A stretch of 64,000 nt of DNA from Bedellia somnulentella (GCA_963576735.1 OY755173.1:18632873-18696872), one strand, 5' to 3'. Positions 11,082-24,262 are shown, numbered from the stretch's first letter. Notes: generated by a model not told the origin, from the letters alone. Numbers and translations are program-made.

Positions 11082-13999
11082 TATTTACATTCATTTTACA
11101 TGCTCTATGTTAAAACTTTAATATTTTGCCTTTTTTCCAAATAAATAAGTTCACTAAGGTCTCCGCATTACTTAAGATTAATTAATATATAGGTACTCTT
11201 TATATTAATATAAATTTCGTTTTTTAAAATGATTTGAATGTATGTCGAAGCTATAATAGCTGAAGCCTTTAGCAGAAGCTTTTACAGTAAAGTAGTGAGC
11301 TTAATCAAGAGAAAATCAATAATTATTTTCCGTTCACAATATTGTTTTTTTTATTAATGTCATAATTGTTGATACAAATTCATTTCAATATGTTCTGAGT
11401 GAAATAAGTCAACCAAATAAGCGGTGCAATCGCATCAAAGAAACTCCATAATCTTTAAATTATTCAACCTTTATACTTTCCTACTTGAAATACCTTCCAT
11501 ATCGCTCACCGCTCCGCTCCCGCTTCGCCCAATCATACAAAACCAGCCTTACTCTGTAGCGAGCGACCGGTTCTTAATTTCCGACATATAGCTACGACAC
11601 ATATATATGTGCATCTATTTCGAGAGTCAGTGACCGAGGTTTGGCGACCGGGAACCCTGTCGGTATTTCAGTACGCAACATTTCGTCGACTGGCCTGGGC
11701 TATACTTCCCTGTATAAATGGACATGTTCACGCTTGGTCTGCTGGTAGGGTAGGCAGATAGCAGAAGGCAAATGTTCTGTATAGTGATATAATTGATGTT
11801 TTGGATGATTTTTCTGTAGAAGTTAATTTGATTTACATGTATTATTTAATCAAATATAATTGTCTCGTTAACGGGTTCAAATATTGCATAGCCGCATTTG
11901 TAGCCAAGATAATAATAATTGAGCTATCAAAGTTCTTTATATATCTTAGCCAGTCAAGATCATGGCAAGCAAGAATTTAATAGTATTACGTACTATTTGT
12001 AAATTATGCAATAGTTCTAATTTAATGAACTCATCTTAATTCTCTGTTTACGGCGTATATCCCTAAAGAGGTGTGAGAATATAAATGTAATTTAAATGTA
12101 TAGTTAAATAATTATCCTAATCCTGGCCTTTAACATTATATCCACGAAAATGGTAGGTAACATAAAATAGAAATATGGTAAAATATGTTTCTTGTTTATT
12201 TGTTATATGTCTTTCAAATCCATTACAAATCTATGATCGATTATGTACCGTGGCAATGCCACGCTTCTGTTTAAACAAGGCTTAGCTTTGCTTAACCATA
12301 CGTTTGGCTTACTAATTACTGTAAAATTATCAGTCTTCAGTAATAGGTATAAGTAAATGTGTATTTTACAAATTGCTTAAGTTATGGCTGGAAAAATGTA
12401 TTGTTTCTAAATGTACATTATGTCAAGGCTGAGTATAACATATGTTGTATAGAACGCTAGTTATAACCCTGATAATTAGAACACATGATGTTACGAAATT
12501 TGAGTAGGAAAAGAAGGAAATAAATAAATTCCATTGAAAAGTAGGTAACCAAATGTATATCATCAAATTCATTATCATCAATGCCCAATTTCCGCTATTA
12601 GATTTCCATTCTTAGGCATGGTCCTCCCCCAGAAACACACCGACCTTCAATAGTTGAGGACGCAGTATAGGCCTACACTCACTACCTCTTTAAGAACGTG
12701 GCCGCCACTCCACTACATTTATCTTACTTACTTTCATAATAATTTTACGAATAAGAATCGGGGGTGACTAATTGTAAGGGGAATCAACTGCTGTACTTCT
12801 TTTAGTGCGGAGATAGTTTCTTAATCTCCAAATCACATAAAGATACAGCAATATTCGGTATCAATATCTAACTGAATAAAATTTAAAAACTTAACCTCAA
12901 TATGGTATTAACCAATGCTCATAAAACGCATTACACTACACCTGTACAAACTAACATGAAGCCTCACCCACTTTACTCAGAGACATTATACAATAGTAAG
13001 TAATTATAACGAATGTGCTTTGTCAGGCGATATCGGATGCCGAAATGTAATTAGGGTGCCCGTATTAATTATGGGCGAAATGGGCTTAGGGACTGTAGCC
13101 GGCTTTAAGGGATGGTTTCAGGAATATTCGCGGTCTATTTCGTTAGTCGTTGAAATTCAGACATGATGGTCAATTTTCCATGAGTTAAGAACTATACTCA
13201 CGAAAGCGGGTTGTTAATCGAAATTTTGAAATTGGTTAATAATAAGAGGTGTTGGCACATAAACTTAGAAAAATATTTTAGACAATTAAGATCTTATCAC
13301 AGATGAAAGTAATTGTAGGGTAAATGATATGAACATTAACTTATTACATAATTTTATGTTGTAATTTTTGCTCGTGGGCTAAGCTGATACAGACTTGGGT
13401 GTAACACCAAGTAGGGTTCATTTTCAACTAACGTTTTGCTACTAAGAGGTCTTTAACAGAAAATACCACAATTACAATATCCCCGAGGAGTTTTGATTTT
13501 TTTTATATTTCGTGTTATTATGTAAACTGTGATTTCCTACTTTCTTTCTATACAGCATATACTTGTGTAAGTTGGTGGTAAAACTGCTGCCACTTAAATT
13601 AAATTCACTAATATTCTTTCTTTCCATTAAGATCTATTGACGAGGAAGGAATCAGGTAAATATTAAAAAGCTATTCTCATACCTTTCAAACATCCAAAAT
13701 AAATTCATCAAACATAATCGAAGCGTTTCCAGCATATTGACAAAAGACTCCACAATTTAAACCTAGAAATCAATTTTGTGTTGATGTATTTGTAACCAGA
13801 AACGAACCGTCGCTGTTGAATAGTTTTATCTTTTAAATATTACTGACAAAATATCGAACGCTCCTCGTAACATCCATATCATATGTTACTCGCATGTGTG
13901 TGTGCGATAACAAATATACGCCAGTGTGAGTGTCCGTGGAATCTCGACTTTGTCATTTGAATATTTTACGTTGGAACGTTCTAAATTCAAACTTCAGTT
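11082..13999. other. No gene seen; two GC-richer islands
   Basis: Mostly AT-rich unique sequence. A CpG-richer island spans about 11500-11760 and includes CTGTATAAATGGACATG (TATA-like). Another at about 13025-13140 holds the imperfect palindrome GCCCGTATTAATTATGGGC. Neither has a convincing ORF; they could be regulatory. Confidence 0.4.
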
Positions 14000-14000
14000 A

Positions 14001-14136
14001 GCATAGCTACCACGAGCGAGCTTATAACAGATATCGCGGGGTATAAAACAGCCATCTTTTACGCACTTACTTAGTATCGTATACTGCCATCTCATTCTAA
14101 CCGATATCTCACGATAAAGTAGCGCTCGTGCTAGGC
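14001..14136 (+). mobile_element. Family D MITE, copy 2
   Basis: GCATAGCTACCACGAGCGAG to GCGCTCGTGCTAGGC, with the GGGGTATAAAACAGCC core intact. Confidence 0.85.
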
Positions 14137-14373
14137 TTCGTGTTGGTTTAGAATTAATGTTTAGTGGACGGAAACTTGTGACTTTCTGTATATATGTTTA
14201 TTTTATTCGTATAAACTTATCGTTTTAATAACAATGTTCTGTCGTTGTTGTTTAATGATGCTATTTGATACTTAGATTTGAAGATTTGTGGGAATCGATT
14301 CTCTTGTACATCATCATTTATTTCAAGCGAATACTGACTAGGTAATAATAATTAACGACACACGATAAAACGA

Positions 14374-15221
14374 CGGCATAGCTCAATGGGTAGAACACCG
14401 GTTAACGTGCAAGCGACTAGTGTTCATATCCCGGGTCGGGCCTACACCAATTTGTCTTTTCTAAAGATCACTTTTCTCAGATTTACAACTCTATTTGCTC
14501 AATTGCAGAAGAAAATGCACCTGACGTTTATCATGACACATTACCACATTTTAGAAATAAATGTAGGCAATTAGTTAAAACACAAATTGATTAATTAATA
14601 TAATGTAATGCAATTATTATTTCAAAATCATCATTGTCAAATCATATCTTTTACTTTATTGTTAATTTTATTTTATTGAATTATGATATTATTATTTTAA
14701 TTTAATTTTAATTTTGTCATTATTAATAATTTTGTGTTATTCTTTAGGGTTTTTTTTTTTGAATTTTTGATTATTTTATATTGTTTCAAGTAATTTTAAT
14801 AATAATAATTTAATAAGAAGGATAACGATAACGACCAATAATGTTGTGTGCACTATTTTTGGCATTGTAACAGATCCGAATCAATGTTTTATCATGAAAG
14901 AAAATGTTTGTTATAATGCTGTTTGTGTACCTATTAAATAAATAAATAAATAAATAAATAAAGACATATGTGTGGTTAATTTATCATGGTTGTTAACGGT
15001 GAGGGAAAACATCGTGAGGAAACCCACGTGACTGAGTTGTACTTAGTCATGTGACAGTGTATTGGTATAAAACGGCGATAGGCCTGCCCCCTATCACGTG
15101 TCCATGCAAAACGTGGGGACTCTGAACACCAGGCGACAAAGTCACGTGATGTTCAGAAGTATTTGTACCTCTGCCAACCCCTTCGGGGATATTCGGCGTG
15201 AACGTTTATGTTATGTTATGT
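14374..15221 (+). repeat. Family B SINE split by a LINE insertion
   Basis: The tRNA-like head (GGCATAGCTCAATGGGTAGA, box A; GTTCATATCCC, box B) runs to CTTTTCTAAAGA at 14467. The body resumes at TAAAGACATATGTGTGG (14959) and ends with CCCCTTCGGGG, GGCGTGAACG and (TTATG)n. Confidence 0.92.
14468..14958 (+). mobile_element. 5'-truncated LINE with pol C-terminus and (TAAA)n tail
   Basis: A 491-bp insert inside the SINE, flanked by a 6-bp duplication TAAAGA. Its first 110 bp read as a protein C-terminus (HFSQIYNSICSIAEENAP, then CRQLVKTQID and a stop), followed by an AT-rich 3' UTR and (AATA)n. The likely source is a non-LTR retrotransposon; the clade is not resolved. Confidence 0.7.
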
Positions 15222-15523
15222 TATTTAATAATAATGTTGTAAATGATGAGGAAATAAATGTTGCAGTATGTTTATCGAATTAACCAGGTGTTATTCGGGA
15301 ATAATTGGATTGGGTCAGTCCTAAAAAATGTATGTTAAAATGCCACAGAATTTTGGTTATATATTTAATTTCCCTATGATATTTAATTTAAAGTTAAATC
15401 TTTGTTTTTGTTTATTTATGTATGAGTAAATTTATAGTTAAAATTAACTTTGATAATACTTGTTGATTGATTGTAAAATAGATGTATCGTAAACTATTTT
15501 TATACAACGTTAACGGAACGTGC

Positions 15524-15774
15524 TGTGTAGTGTCGGCCTAGAATAGCACTACCCCATTTCTTCCGGTGGGTGTACGTAAGAGACTAACGGTATTAGGGCT
15601 ATTAAGGGATTTTTGGGCGATGCGGTTGGAGACCCATCACCAACAACCTTTATTTCACCATCTTTACCCCACTCAACTTTCCAAAAGTGGCTGGGGAATT
15701 TCTAATACCTTAGCTCTGGCTACCCCTTTTAGGGATTTATAGCCGTGAGTATATGTATGTATGTATGTATGTTA
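15524..15774 (+). repeat. Family A retroposon, full length
   Basis: Flanked by a 10-bp duplication GTTAACGGAA upstream of GTGCTGTGTAGTG and after the (TATG)n tail. Confidence 0.94.
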
Positions 15775-15939
15775 ACGGAAGAATAACTAGATTTACAGAT
15801 GAAACATAAAAACACATATCAAAAACCTTTGAATCGACCATCTTTTCCAAATTATTATTAATATAATATATAATACATTATTTATATAACGTAAACTCAT
15901 TAATAAAATGGGCTTATTTATTATGTTCAATACATAAGT

Positions 15940-16148
15940 ACATACATATACTCACGGCTATAAATCCCTTAAAGAGGTAGCCAAAGCTTTGAAATAATGC
16001 CTCTTTTGGAAGTTAAGTAAGGAAGAGATTGTAAAATAAAGGTTCTTGGTGATGGGTCTCTAACCGCGTTGCCCAAAAATCACTTATAAGCCAAAATACC
16101 CTTACGGGCATAAATAGGGTAGTGCTATTCTAAGCGGACACTACACAT
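15940..16148 (-). repeat. Family A retroposon
   Basis: Flanked by TTCAATACATAA on both sides (12 bp); several internal deletions. Confidence 0.92.
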
Positions 16149-16919
16149 ATATATTCAATACATAAAAAGGTGAAAATAACTATGAATTATCAAAAAAACC
16201 TTACTAAGTACAGGGCGGCGGGTGTTTCTCTGTAAAAGTTTTGAACTCTGGCTAACAACAATATTTCGGTAGTTCTTATATGCTAACCTACATGACTACA
16301 GTGCATAGACACTGCGTTGATGTCTTTTGTACTAGTAAATATACGAGAAAGCCTTCCAGCTTCGTTCATAATTTAGTATTTTTGTTTGGTTGTGTAAATA
16401 AGTAACAGATTGATAAGATTTCTTTGAGAAACGTTAAAAAATTCTACTATTAAACTTTGTAGTAAATTGTTTAAACGAGATGTTTAAGAATAATAAATTT
16501 TAAGTGTTGTTTCTGTTTAATATGTTTAAAGAAGGCTGATTATAGTATAAAAATCCGACATGTATTCCATTCCCATCAGGATAGGTAGAGACTTTTAATT
16601 ACCTCTTTGTCATTTTTGCCCTTGATTGAATTTTCTCCTACGAAATATTCTACATCTGTTATGATATATTATCTTCTAAACATAAATTTAAAAATAATAC
16701 ACACCTAAATTAAACTTGTATCTGTATCTTATACCTGCAGTACCAAAACCCCTGAGACCTATTATTAAAAATCCTAAGGTACCACGCTGGCAGCCTTGCT
16801 TTTTCTTTATTTATAATTTCTTTGTCTTATATAGTAGTCTTGTAGGCGCAAAAGTAACCTTATGTGATAATTAAACTAACTCAACATTTTTTAACAACTT
16901 GTGGAATAGAAAAATAATA
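16149..16919. other. No gene seen
   Basis: AT-rich sequence. A short family C-like scrap (TTCCCATCAGGATAGGTAGA) lies at about 16566. Confidence 0.45.
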
Positions 16920-17177
16920 ATACATACATACATACATACATATACTCACGGCTATAAATCCCTTAACGGGGTAGCCAGAGCTTTGGAATGAGAAATTCCT
17001 CAGCCACTTTTGGAAGTTGATTGGGGAAAAGATGGTAATAATAAATGTTTTTGGTGCCGGGTCTCCAACCACATCGCCCAAAAATCACTTAAAAAGCCTC
17101 TATACCCTTAGTCACCTCTTACGATCACCCACGGGTAGAAATGGGTTAGTGTTATTCTAAGCCGACACTACACGGCG
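16920..17177 (-). repeat. Family A retroposon, full length
   Basis: (CATA)n to CGACACTACACGGC. The AATAATAAT duplication flanks it. Subfamily with GATCACCCACGGGTAGAAAT. Confidence 0.93.
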
Positions 17178-17574
17178 AATAATAATAATTTATTCATTTT
17201 CAAAAGTACATACAAATCGTCTCAACCTAGTTAGCTAAATAAAGTACAAAATCATATCAGTTTTCTGTTCCTCAGCTGATGAATGTAAAGATGATATAAA
17301 AATTAGATTATTTCCTAATCTAAGCATGTTTATTAATTTTTTTACATATTATAGTACTAATGAATAAAAAGAAATGGGAAAGTAGTAGTAGTAGTTACTA
17401 TCACCCTTTACAGCACTAAAACAATCGCAAATAAAAGTAACTATCTCTAATAACGAAACAAGTTCCACTCATCATTATACCCCTTTTCCCAACTCCCTGC
17501 ATAATTTTGCTGTCTCAATTCCAACTAATTATCTCGTTAAATATATCTTCTCTGCTACGTTAGCATAAACTGAA

Positions 17575-17709
17575 GGGCAAGCACGAGCCGTGTTTAAACT
17601 AGTTATCGCGTGGGATAAAGCAGCCATCTCTTACGCACTTACTTAGTATCGTATACTGCCATCTCATTCTAACCGTTATCGTGTCGATAAAATAGTGCTC
17701 GTGCTTGCT
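17575..17709 (+). mobile_element. Family D MITE, copy 3
   Basis: The ends GGGCAAGCACGAGCC and GTGCTCGTGCTTGC form good inverted repeats. The core reads GGGATAAAGCAGCC instead of the TATAAAA form. Confidence 0.87.
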
Positions 17710-17851
17710 ATACTGATCCCGAGTTTGATAGCTGTAAAAATATAGGCAATTATCATAACCTTGAACGCGAGCATCCAGCGAGTTTCGCTTCTAAACTTCT
17801 TTCAAATGGAGGGTCTACTCTCACATTTGATATCAAATCGACTTGTCTTAA

Positions 17852-17987
17852 GCCCGATTTCTGAATTGAGTATTCCAGCTGAGAACAACTTAAGTATCGT
17901 TCTTTCGCGTTGAAATCTTAACAACTGAATGAGACAAAACGATACTTAAGTCGTTCTCAGCTTGAATAATCAATTCAGAAATCGGGC
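17852..17987. mobile_element. Hairpin MITE, single copy
   Basis: Arms of about 50 bp run from GCCCGATTTCTGAATTGA inward to ACTTAAGTATCG, with the complement CGATACTTAAGT to TCAATTCAGAAATCGGGC on the right. The loop is about 35 bp. TTA lies near both outer ends (TTAA left, GTTA right), suggesting a PIF/Harbinger-type target. Confidence 0.7.
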
Positions 17988-19889
17988 GTTACTAATTTAT
18001 TATATAAATAAATTGTATTCCTTTCTTTTTAATACGAAAATCAATGTCATAGCAGCTATAGCGTTTAATGGTAATGGTCATACTACTGATATTGAAGCAG
18101 TATATGGATCGGTGCTAAAATGTTTGTGTAATATTTTTTTATTAAATTATGTTCTTCCCAATCCGATTTTTTGTGATTTCTGGGCAGGTGATTTCTTGCC
18201 AACTGAGGACCAACAATAAATTAAACTTGTGATCTAGCGCAGCATCGTAGCATCGCAGCAACATAACTAAACTTCAGACGCCTTCAAAGGCAAAATATAG
18301 AAATGGACAGAAATTATCTTGAAACATCTTTTATGTACCTATATTTCCTGAAGAAATAAATCATTTCATATCGCGCGGTTAGTAATTAAATTAAAGTTAA
18401 ATGTATCTTAGTTCTATGGGATACTGTATGGCATATATACTCGTACTTAATAGATATATCTGATCATTGATCTTAGATGTATATGATTTGGTGCACACAT
18501 TTTTTACTCAACCTTTTTTTTGGTGGAACACTTCAAATCTTTTCAATAATATAATAAATTTCAAGCTTCATAAAAGAATAAATTTCATTTTGAGCCACTA
18601 GACATTTCGTAGTTACATCGATTACTAACTAAGTATAATATAAAATGATATAAAACAGGAGTAGACCCTCAGTAGCCGTTCAATTGGCGTCGCCGGCGTC
18701 TCTGTCGCGCATGCGCACACATTCACACGACTATTGGCAAGTGTGAACACGTTTCGGACACACTCGCTGTATATTTATAGTGCGTCGATGAACTATGAGA
18801 AATGAATTTCGATTCTAAACCACTGGTGTCCTATTGCGTTTTTATTGATAGGGAATTCCTAGGTTGTATGGCAGCCTAGTGTTTATATATAGACCTGTTT
18901 CTATGCGAGCTTTGTTGCTATATGATATTAGTTGTCATGACAGAATGTTATGTAGACTTAGTCCGGTTTAGCACGGATAGCAAAATGTTTATTTACGGCC
19001 ATTTACGGGAAAATATATAGCTTATGTCACTTAGCATAATTTAGCTTTTTAGTTAGATAACTTTGGTAATAAGTTTATAAGATCCAGAGATTATTTCTTA
19101 TAATCTTTCGATCTTTTGTTGTGTATTTATCTACACTTATTATAGAGAGGCAAAAATATTTGTGTAGTTGTTTCATCAGTAGTGAGTAGACTCGTAACCG
19201 CTCATCCGATTAAAACAATTCTTTCACCAATGGCTAGCTGAAATCTTCAAAATTAACATATGGTGTATATGCATAAGTCATGCTAAATAAAATTACTGTT
19301 AAATCTGGAAATTTTGAAAATAATAATGCTAAAATTGAACAGATAATTTAGTAAAATAAAAAAAAAATAGCAAAATGTTAAACAGTTAAATAAACGATAA
19401 ATTGTCATAAGAGGCCAAATAAAAAGTTTCTTTAGTTTAATGTGGTTTATTAAGTGAATCCTCATCAAGTGACAAATTTTGCTTGCTTTTCTTTAGAATT
19501 GACAACTTTTAAGAACAGACATAATGCCCTCGAAAGCGGCTCATTATAAAACATTGTCTATTCTATTCTAAGCGTCTAACTGTATCGACTGATTCCCCTT
19601 TTCTCTTTCTTTCCTACCTAGTTTGAAATGGCGCAACAGAGATAGGTGTAATCTAAATTAATGAGCATAATCTTGTGGCGTGAGTTTTAAATGTTTTTCA
19701 TATGTAACTACAGCTAATAGAATTCTAGTTACGAGTTTATTAGCGCCGATGCGTGAACTAAAGATGCCATAACAAAAGAGGCCAAGCAGCCTGTTACTAA
19801 CTCTTTGGAACGTTTATATTTGTTTTTTTCATATGATCAGTATAAAAATAATAAAGGTACATCCAGTATGGGGACAAATATATTATAGA
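17988..19889. other. No gene seen; CpG-rich patch at 18.67-18.79 kb
   Basis: AT-rich except for about 18670-18790, which is CpG-rich and contains the NRF-1-like palindrome annotated separately. ORFs here are short and without motifs. Confidence 0.45.
18706..18717. promoter_or_regulatory. NRF-1/Ewg-type palindrome
   Basis: CGCGCATGCGCA matches the NRF-1 consensus YGCGCAYGCGCR exactly, inside a CpG-rich patch. In insects the orthologue is Erect wing. Binding is inferred from the motif only. Confidence 0.4.
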
Positions 19890-20030
19890 ATAGAATATAA
19901 TAAAAAACTCTTTATTGTACATCACAGATTTTATCACATTTTATACATATTATTTATTAACTAGAAGTACAATGGGCGACCTTATTGGTTAAAGCAATCT
20001 CTTCCAGACAACCTTTGAATGGTGAGATCA
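19890..20030 (-). repeat. Probable LINE 3' end fragment
   Basis: AAAAAACTCTTTATTGTACA with TACAATGGGCGACCTTATTG and CTCTTCCAGACAACC resembles 3' ends of common lepidopteran LINE copies. On the minus strand it has an AATAAA signal. Assigned from memory of the pattern. Confidence 0.45.
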
Positions 20031-20521
20031 AGTGACAAATTATTAATATATTTTATTTATTAAAGCTAGCCCAACGCTGGGTGCGTAAATATACCATAAA
20101 TAACTACTTAACTGGTCAACTGACCTTGGTATAGCTGACTTATAAGGGTAGCATACGACCAAAGGCTGTGCGGCTGTGGGCATCTTTGGTCGAGTCAAAT
20201 GAAGTAAAAGATGGTGGTTTTGTGTACACTAATGTACTATTACTAACCGTGGTCAGTTAAAATCGGTATAATAATAATCCATAGTGCATACAGCGTAATG
20301 GCGGCGTAAAAATCATTGTTTATTTTTGTTTCGCAAAAGTTATCCCCACTTGAATTCAAATTACTATATTGCATGGCTTCAAACCAAGACTATTCGCTGT
20401 TAATTATGAAGTGATAAAGTGAATAGTGAAATGGTAGAAGGTTCATTTGTATTTACCTTTTCACAACCTCCGTGGCCAACTTTTTCTGACATTATTATCA
20501 AGATTAGGTCTTAGGTATTTT

Positions 20522-20657
20522 GCATAGCTAGTATGAGCGTTCTTTTAACTAGATATCCCGTGGTATAAAACAGCCATCTCTTACACACGTACTTAGTATC
20601 GTATACTATCATAACTCTAACCGATATCGTATCGATAAAATAGAGCTCCTACTAGGC
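20522..20657 (+). mobile_element. Family D MITE, copy 4
   Basis: GCATAGCTAGTATGAGCG to GCTCCTACTAGGC; core GTGGTATAAAACAGCC. Confidence 0.85.
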
Positions 20658-20808
20658 TGTTCCTGTTCGCTAAATATTGATCACCCGTTTCCCACTTCAA
20701 AATCTTTACTCCATCGTTCATATCACAATGAACTTAAATACTAATATAACAAAGAGGCAGAGTTTGTAACTTGGCTTGTGTCTTTGTAAAGGCTGATCTT
20801 TGGAAATA

Positions 20809-21056
20809 CATACATACATACATATACTCACGGCCGTAAATCCCAAAAAAGGGTAGCCAGAGCTTCAGAGCTAGAAACTCCTCAGCCGCATTTGGAAGTT
20901 AATAGGAGAGAAGATGGAAAAAAGAAAGTATCGTTGGTGATGGGTCTCCAACCGCATCGCCCAAACACCACTTAATAAACCCCACAGCCTTAGTCGCCTC
21001 ATACGACACCCTCGGTTAGAAAGGGGTAGTGATATTCTAAGCCGGCACTACACGGC
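20809..21056 (-). repeat. Family A retroposon, full length
   Basis: 11-bp duplication CTTTGGAAATA flanks it; GTTAATAGGAGAGAAGATGG subfamily. Confidence 0.93.
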
Positions 21057-21567
21057 AAACTTTGGAAATACTGAAACTTTAATTAAACATTCACAATCAG
21101 AAAGCTGCACTATTCAGGAGTGCTATAATTTTCATGTCATCGCGTTTATTTCATAAGGGGTGAGCAGTGAGTGAAGAAACTTTATAGATTTGAAATTAAT
21201 GCTTCTTGTAAGAAGCTAGAGCGATTCACTAGTCTTATATAATCCGCGGCGCTCACGCCACAAATCACTCTTTTTCTCACTATAACAAAAACAAGCATAT
21301 CTTTTGTATGGATGATAATTCAGTTGCAACTTTTGTGTTTAATAGCTCTGGGTTGTATGACGATGTTGGCTCCACATACATCGTGTGATTTTAGTGTGCG
21401 AATAATTAGCAAGGCTCGCCGCCTTTGAAGACAATGCGTCATAACTGCAATAAGAGAGTAAGTGTTGAGATAACTTACAAAATATATTACAACTAGCAAC
21501 CTGCCCCAACATCAATTGTTTAAGTCAATTCGTAATTCTACTATAGTCTGACACAATTTTAGAGACA

Positions 21568-21810
21568 TACGGACATACTCTCACGGCTATAAATCCCTAG
21601 GAGGGTAGCCAGAGCTGAGGAATTAGAAATTCTTCAGCCACTTTTGGAAGAATGAATGGTTAAAGGATGTTAAAATAAAGATTGTTGGTGATGGGTCGCC
21701 AACCACATCGCCCAAAAATACCTTAAAAGCACCAATACTGTTAGTCGCATCTTACGCACACCCACCGGAAGAAATAGGGTAGTGCTGTTTGAAGCCGACA
21801 CTACACAGCC
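21568..21810 (-). repeat. Family A retroposon
   Basis: ACTCTCACGGCTATAAATCC to CCGACACTACACAGCC. The tail is degraded to CATACGGACATACT. Confidence 0.9.
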
Positions 21811-22255
21811 ACAAAGCAGCTTAAAAGCATATTCTCTTGTCGCTCTCGAGATAACGAATGATCATAAACTTATAGTTTACGGATATATGCTGAGCCGAAC
21901 TTTTCCTGAAATAACTTACGGAAGTCATTTGAAATTTTATCAGTGCAACAATATTGGAAGTTGTGCCCCTTTGCCTTATCACTATAGCCCTTTATAAATC
22001 AAGTTAAACTTTAATTTGTTGGTGAAAACTATAACTAACTAAGTTGCAAGATTTTCATTGTATCTTTCATAAACTTTTATGCGTTTTGACAGTTTTGACA
22101 GCGACAATATTGCAACTTGCGACACAATCCACCGCAGTAAAGATCCGTAATACTGGACCAGCGCAGTCCAGAATCGGGTCTAAATCTCTGTGTTTTTTAA
22201 TACAGTTGAAAGTGTTAAACACAAACAAACTTGGTGGTAGAGCTACTGCTTATGA

Positions 22256-22378
22256 AAATCACGTAACATTTTTTACCGGGAGTTCAGACTACCCACGTTT
22301 TTTTGTTCAGCCACGTAACAAGGAGCAGGCCTACCGCCGTTTTGAACTAATACACTGTCACATGACTTAGTACAATCT
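22256..22378 (-). repeat. Family B SINE fragment
   Basis: Middle part only: ATCACGTAAC, GTTCAGACTACCCACG, GGCAGGCCT-like, ACACTGTCACATGACT. It creates the C-terminus of a chance 108-codon ORF. Confidence 0.8.
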
Positions 22379-22603
22379 GCTTTTATATGTTATTATTGAT
22401 TCAACCAAATATATTCTTACTTATATACACGCGTAAACATGAAGTGCCAACTTAGAAAAACTCAACTGTACCTCTTTAACTTTCTCATTTGTCAGACAAG
22501 GTGACCATACTCTTCGGGAATTAGTGGTGGAGAACAGATGAGAAACCCATACCCGACTTACCTATACTTCATCATCTAGTCGCAACTTCCAAAGTTATAA
22601 TAT

Positions 22604-22858
22604 ACATACATACATACATACATATACTCACGGCTATAAATCCCTAGAAGGGGTAGCCAGAGCTAACGAATTAGAAATTCCTCAGCCACTTTTGGAAGTT
22701 GCGTGGGGAAAAGATGGTAAAATAAAGGTTGTTGGTGATGGGTCTCCAACCGCATCGCCCAAAAATCGGTTAAAAAGCCCCAATACCGTTAGTCGCCTCT
22801 TACGTACACCCACCGGAAGAAAAGGAGTAGTGCTATTCTAAACCGACTCTACACGGCA
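22604..22858 (-). repeat. Family A retroposon, full length
   Basis: 14-bp duplication AAAGTTATAATATA on both sides. Subfamily with TTACGTACACCCACCGGAAG. Confidence 0.95.
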
Positions 22859-24032
22859 AAGTTATAATATATATTAGTTGTATGATAATATATAACAACT
22901 GTAAATACAGGTTGATACTAAAGGTATGTAAAACAAACATTCAGAGAATTCAGTAGGTTTTTCAAGGTCTAAACTCTTGTTCTACTTTCCTTCGATATTT
23001 AAAGACATTGTGTAACAGTTTACACGTAAATCAAATAATTAGGCGACCATAGAAATATACGAAAGAATATATTTCATTCATGATAGTGCTTATAAAAAAT
23101 TGGAAGATGTCCAAGCATTTTGGGTGTCTGCACCAATTCGACTAAACAAATTTTAAAAACAAAGAATGACAAAACAAGAAAATGATTACCGCTGATATGA
23201 CATAAAATCAAATAATTGTTATTTGAATATTATAAATGTCAAAAATTTACATGTTAAAATAATAAAATTTACATTTAGTTACATTTTTTGAGAAATTAGG
23301 CTAACCGATATAACAGAGATTTGTACATAGAAAATCAATTATTTCAGAAAAAAAAACCTGTGGTTAAAAAAATATATATATTCTACGCAGGTAAAACTGC
23401 GGGGATAAAATAATTTTAAGTGGGGAAACTATAATAATTGGGACTTGAACACATAACGTCAAAAGTTGGGTTCAAATTCGGTAGCAGGTTAACCACGTTA
23501 AGATTTTATTTATTTTATATTGCAAAACATAATATTTAAGAATTTATAGTTTATACTTTATCAGCCCTGGAAAAGTACCCTTTTTATAAAAAATAGAAGT
23601 ATAGAATAAGTAAACTGGTTTTTTATTACTGTTTTAAATGGATGTATTTTGTTTTAAATGGATGTATTTTGTTATCAACGCATTGGTTACCCTAAAAGTG
23701 CCTGATAATTTGAATTAATGCGTATAAGTTTCAGTTGCTCTAAAAACTTGGCAACATATCATTTTTTTTAATAGTATATACCTATAAATGTTATCTTTAG
23801 TATTTTTCCTTTTGATTCGTCGTGGACAGAAATTGATATCATTATTTTTTATACTTGACGACTGAAATATCTTCAGTTTCTTCAGTCAATGCCCACCCTC
23901 ATGATATTTGTCGTGATGATATATAGGTACCTATAGATTGTGAAATAATTTTCACGAATGGTTCAGTGTTTTTGAAGATAAGCCTTTACAAACAAATACT
24001 ATTACAAACTATACATCTTTATATTTTACGAC
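22859..24032. other. No gene seen; one 20-bp tandem duplication
   Basis: AT-rich. GTTTTAAATGGATGTATTTT occurs twice head to tail at 23631-23650 and 23651-23670. Confidence 0.5.
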
Positions 24033-24262
24033 ATAGATGCATATACTCACGCCAACATTAGTTCCCATTGGGGTAGGCAGAGACTATCGATCGCCACTTT
24101 ATACGATCCTGACAAACCTCCCTAGCTTCGTTAACCTCCATCAATCTTTTCATACATGCTCTTTTAGTATTCATAGTTCGGACGCCTGTCTTTTTGAGCA
24201 CGCTCGCTATTTGGTCCAATTGTGTCCTCCGAGGTCGTCCTCTATTAACATAACCAATCACA
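24033..24262 (-). repeat. Family C LINE 3' end, best-preserved coding tail
   Basis: On the minus strand an open frame runs from GYVNRGRPRRTQLDQ through VLKKTGVRTMNTKRACMKRL to WRSIVSAYPNGN and a stop, then GGCGTGAGTATATGCAT. The reading frame is unbroken here, showing that C descends from a coding element. The upstream RT domain is absent. Confidence 0.88.

Noticed and set aside
11600..11660. TCAGTGACCGAGG as a second Inr/DPE promoter
   Set aside because: Positions +28 to +32 do not match the DPE, and the MTE match is poor.
22044..22370. 108-codon ORF with a hydrophobic N-terminus
   Set aside because: Its last third is a minus-strand family B SINE read in the wrong strand, so the frame is accidental.
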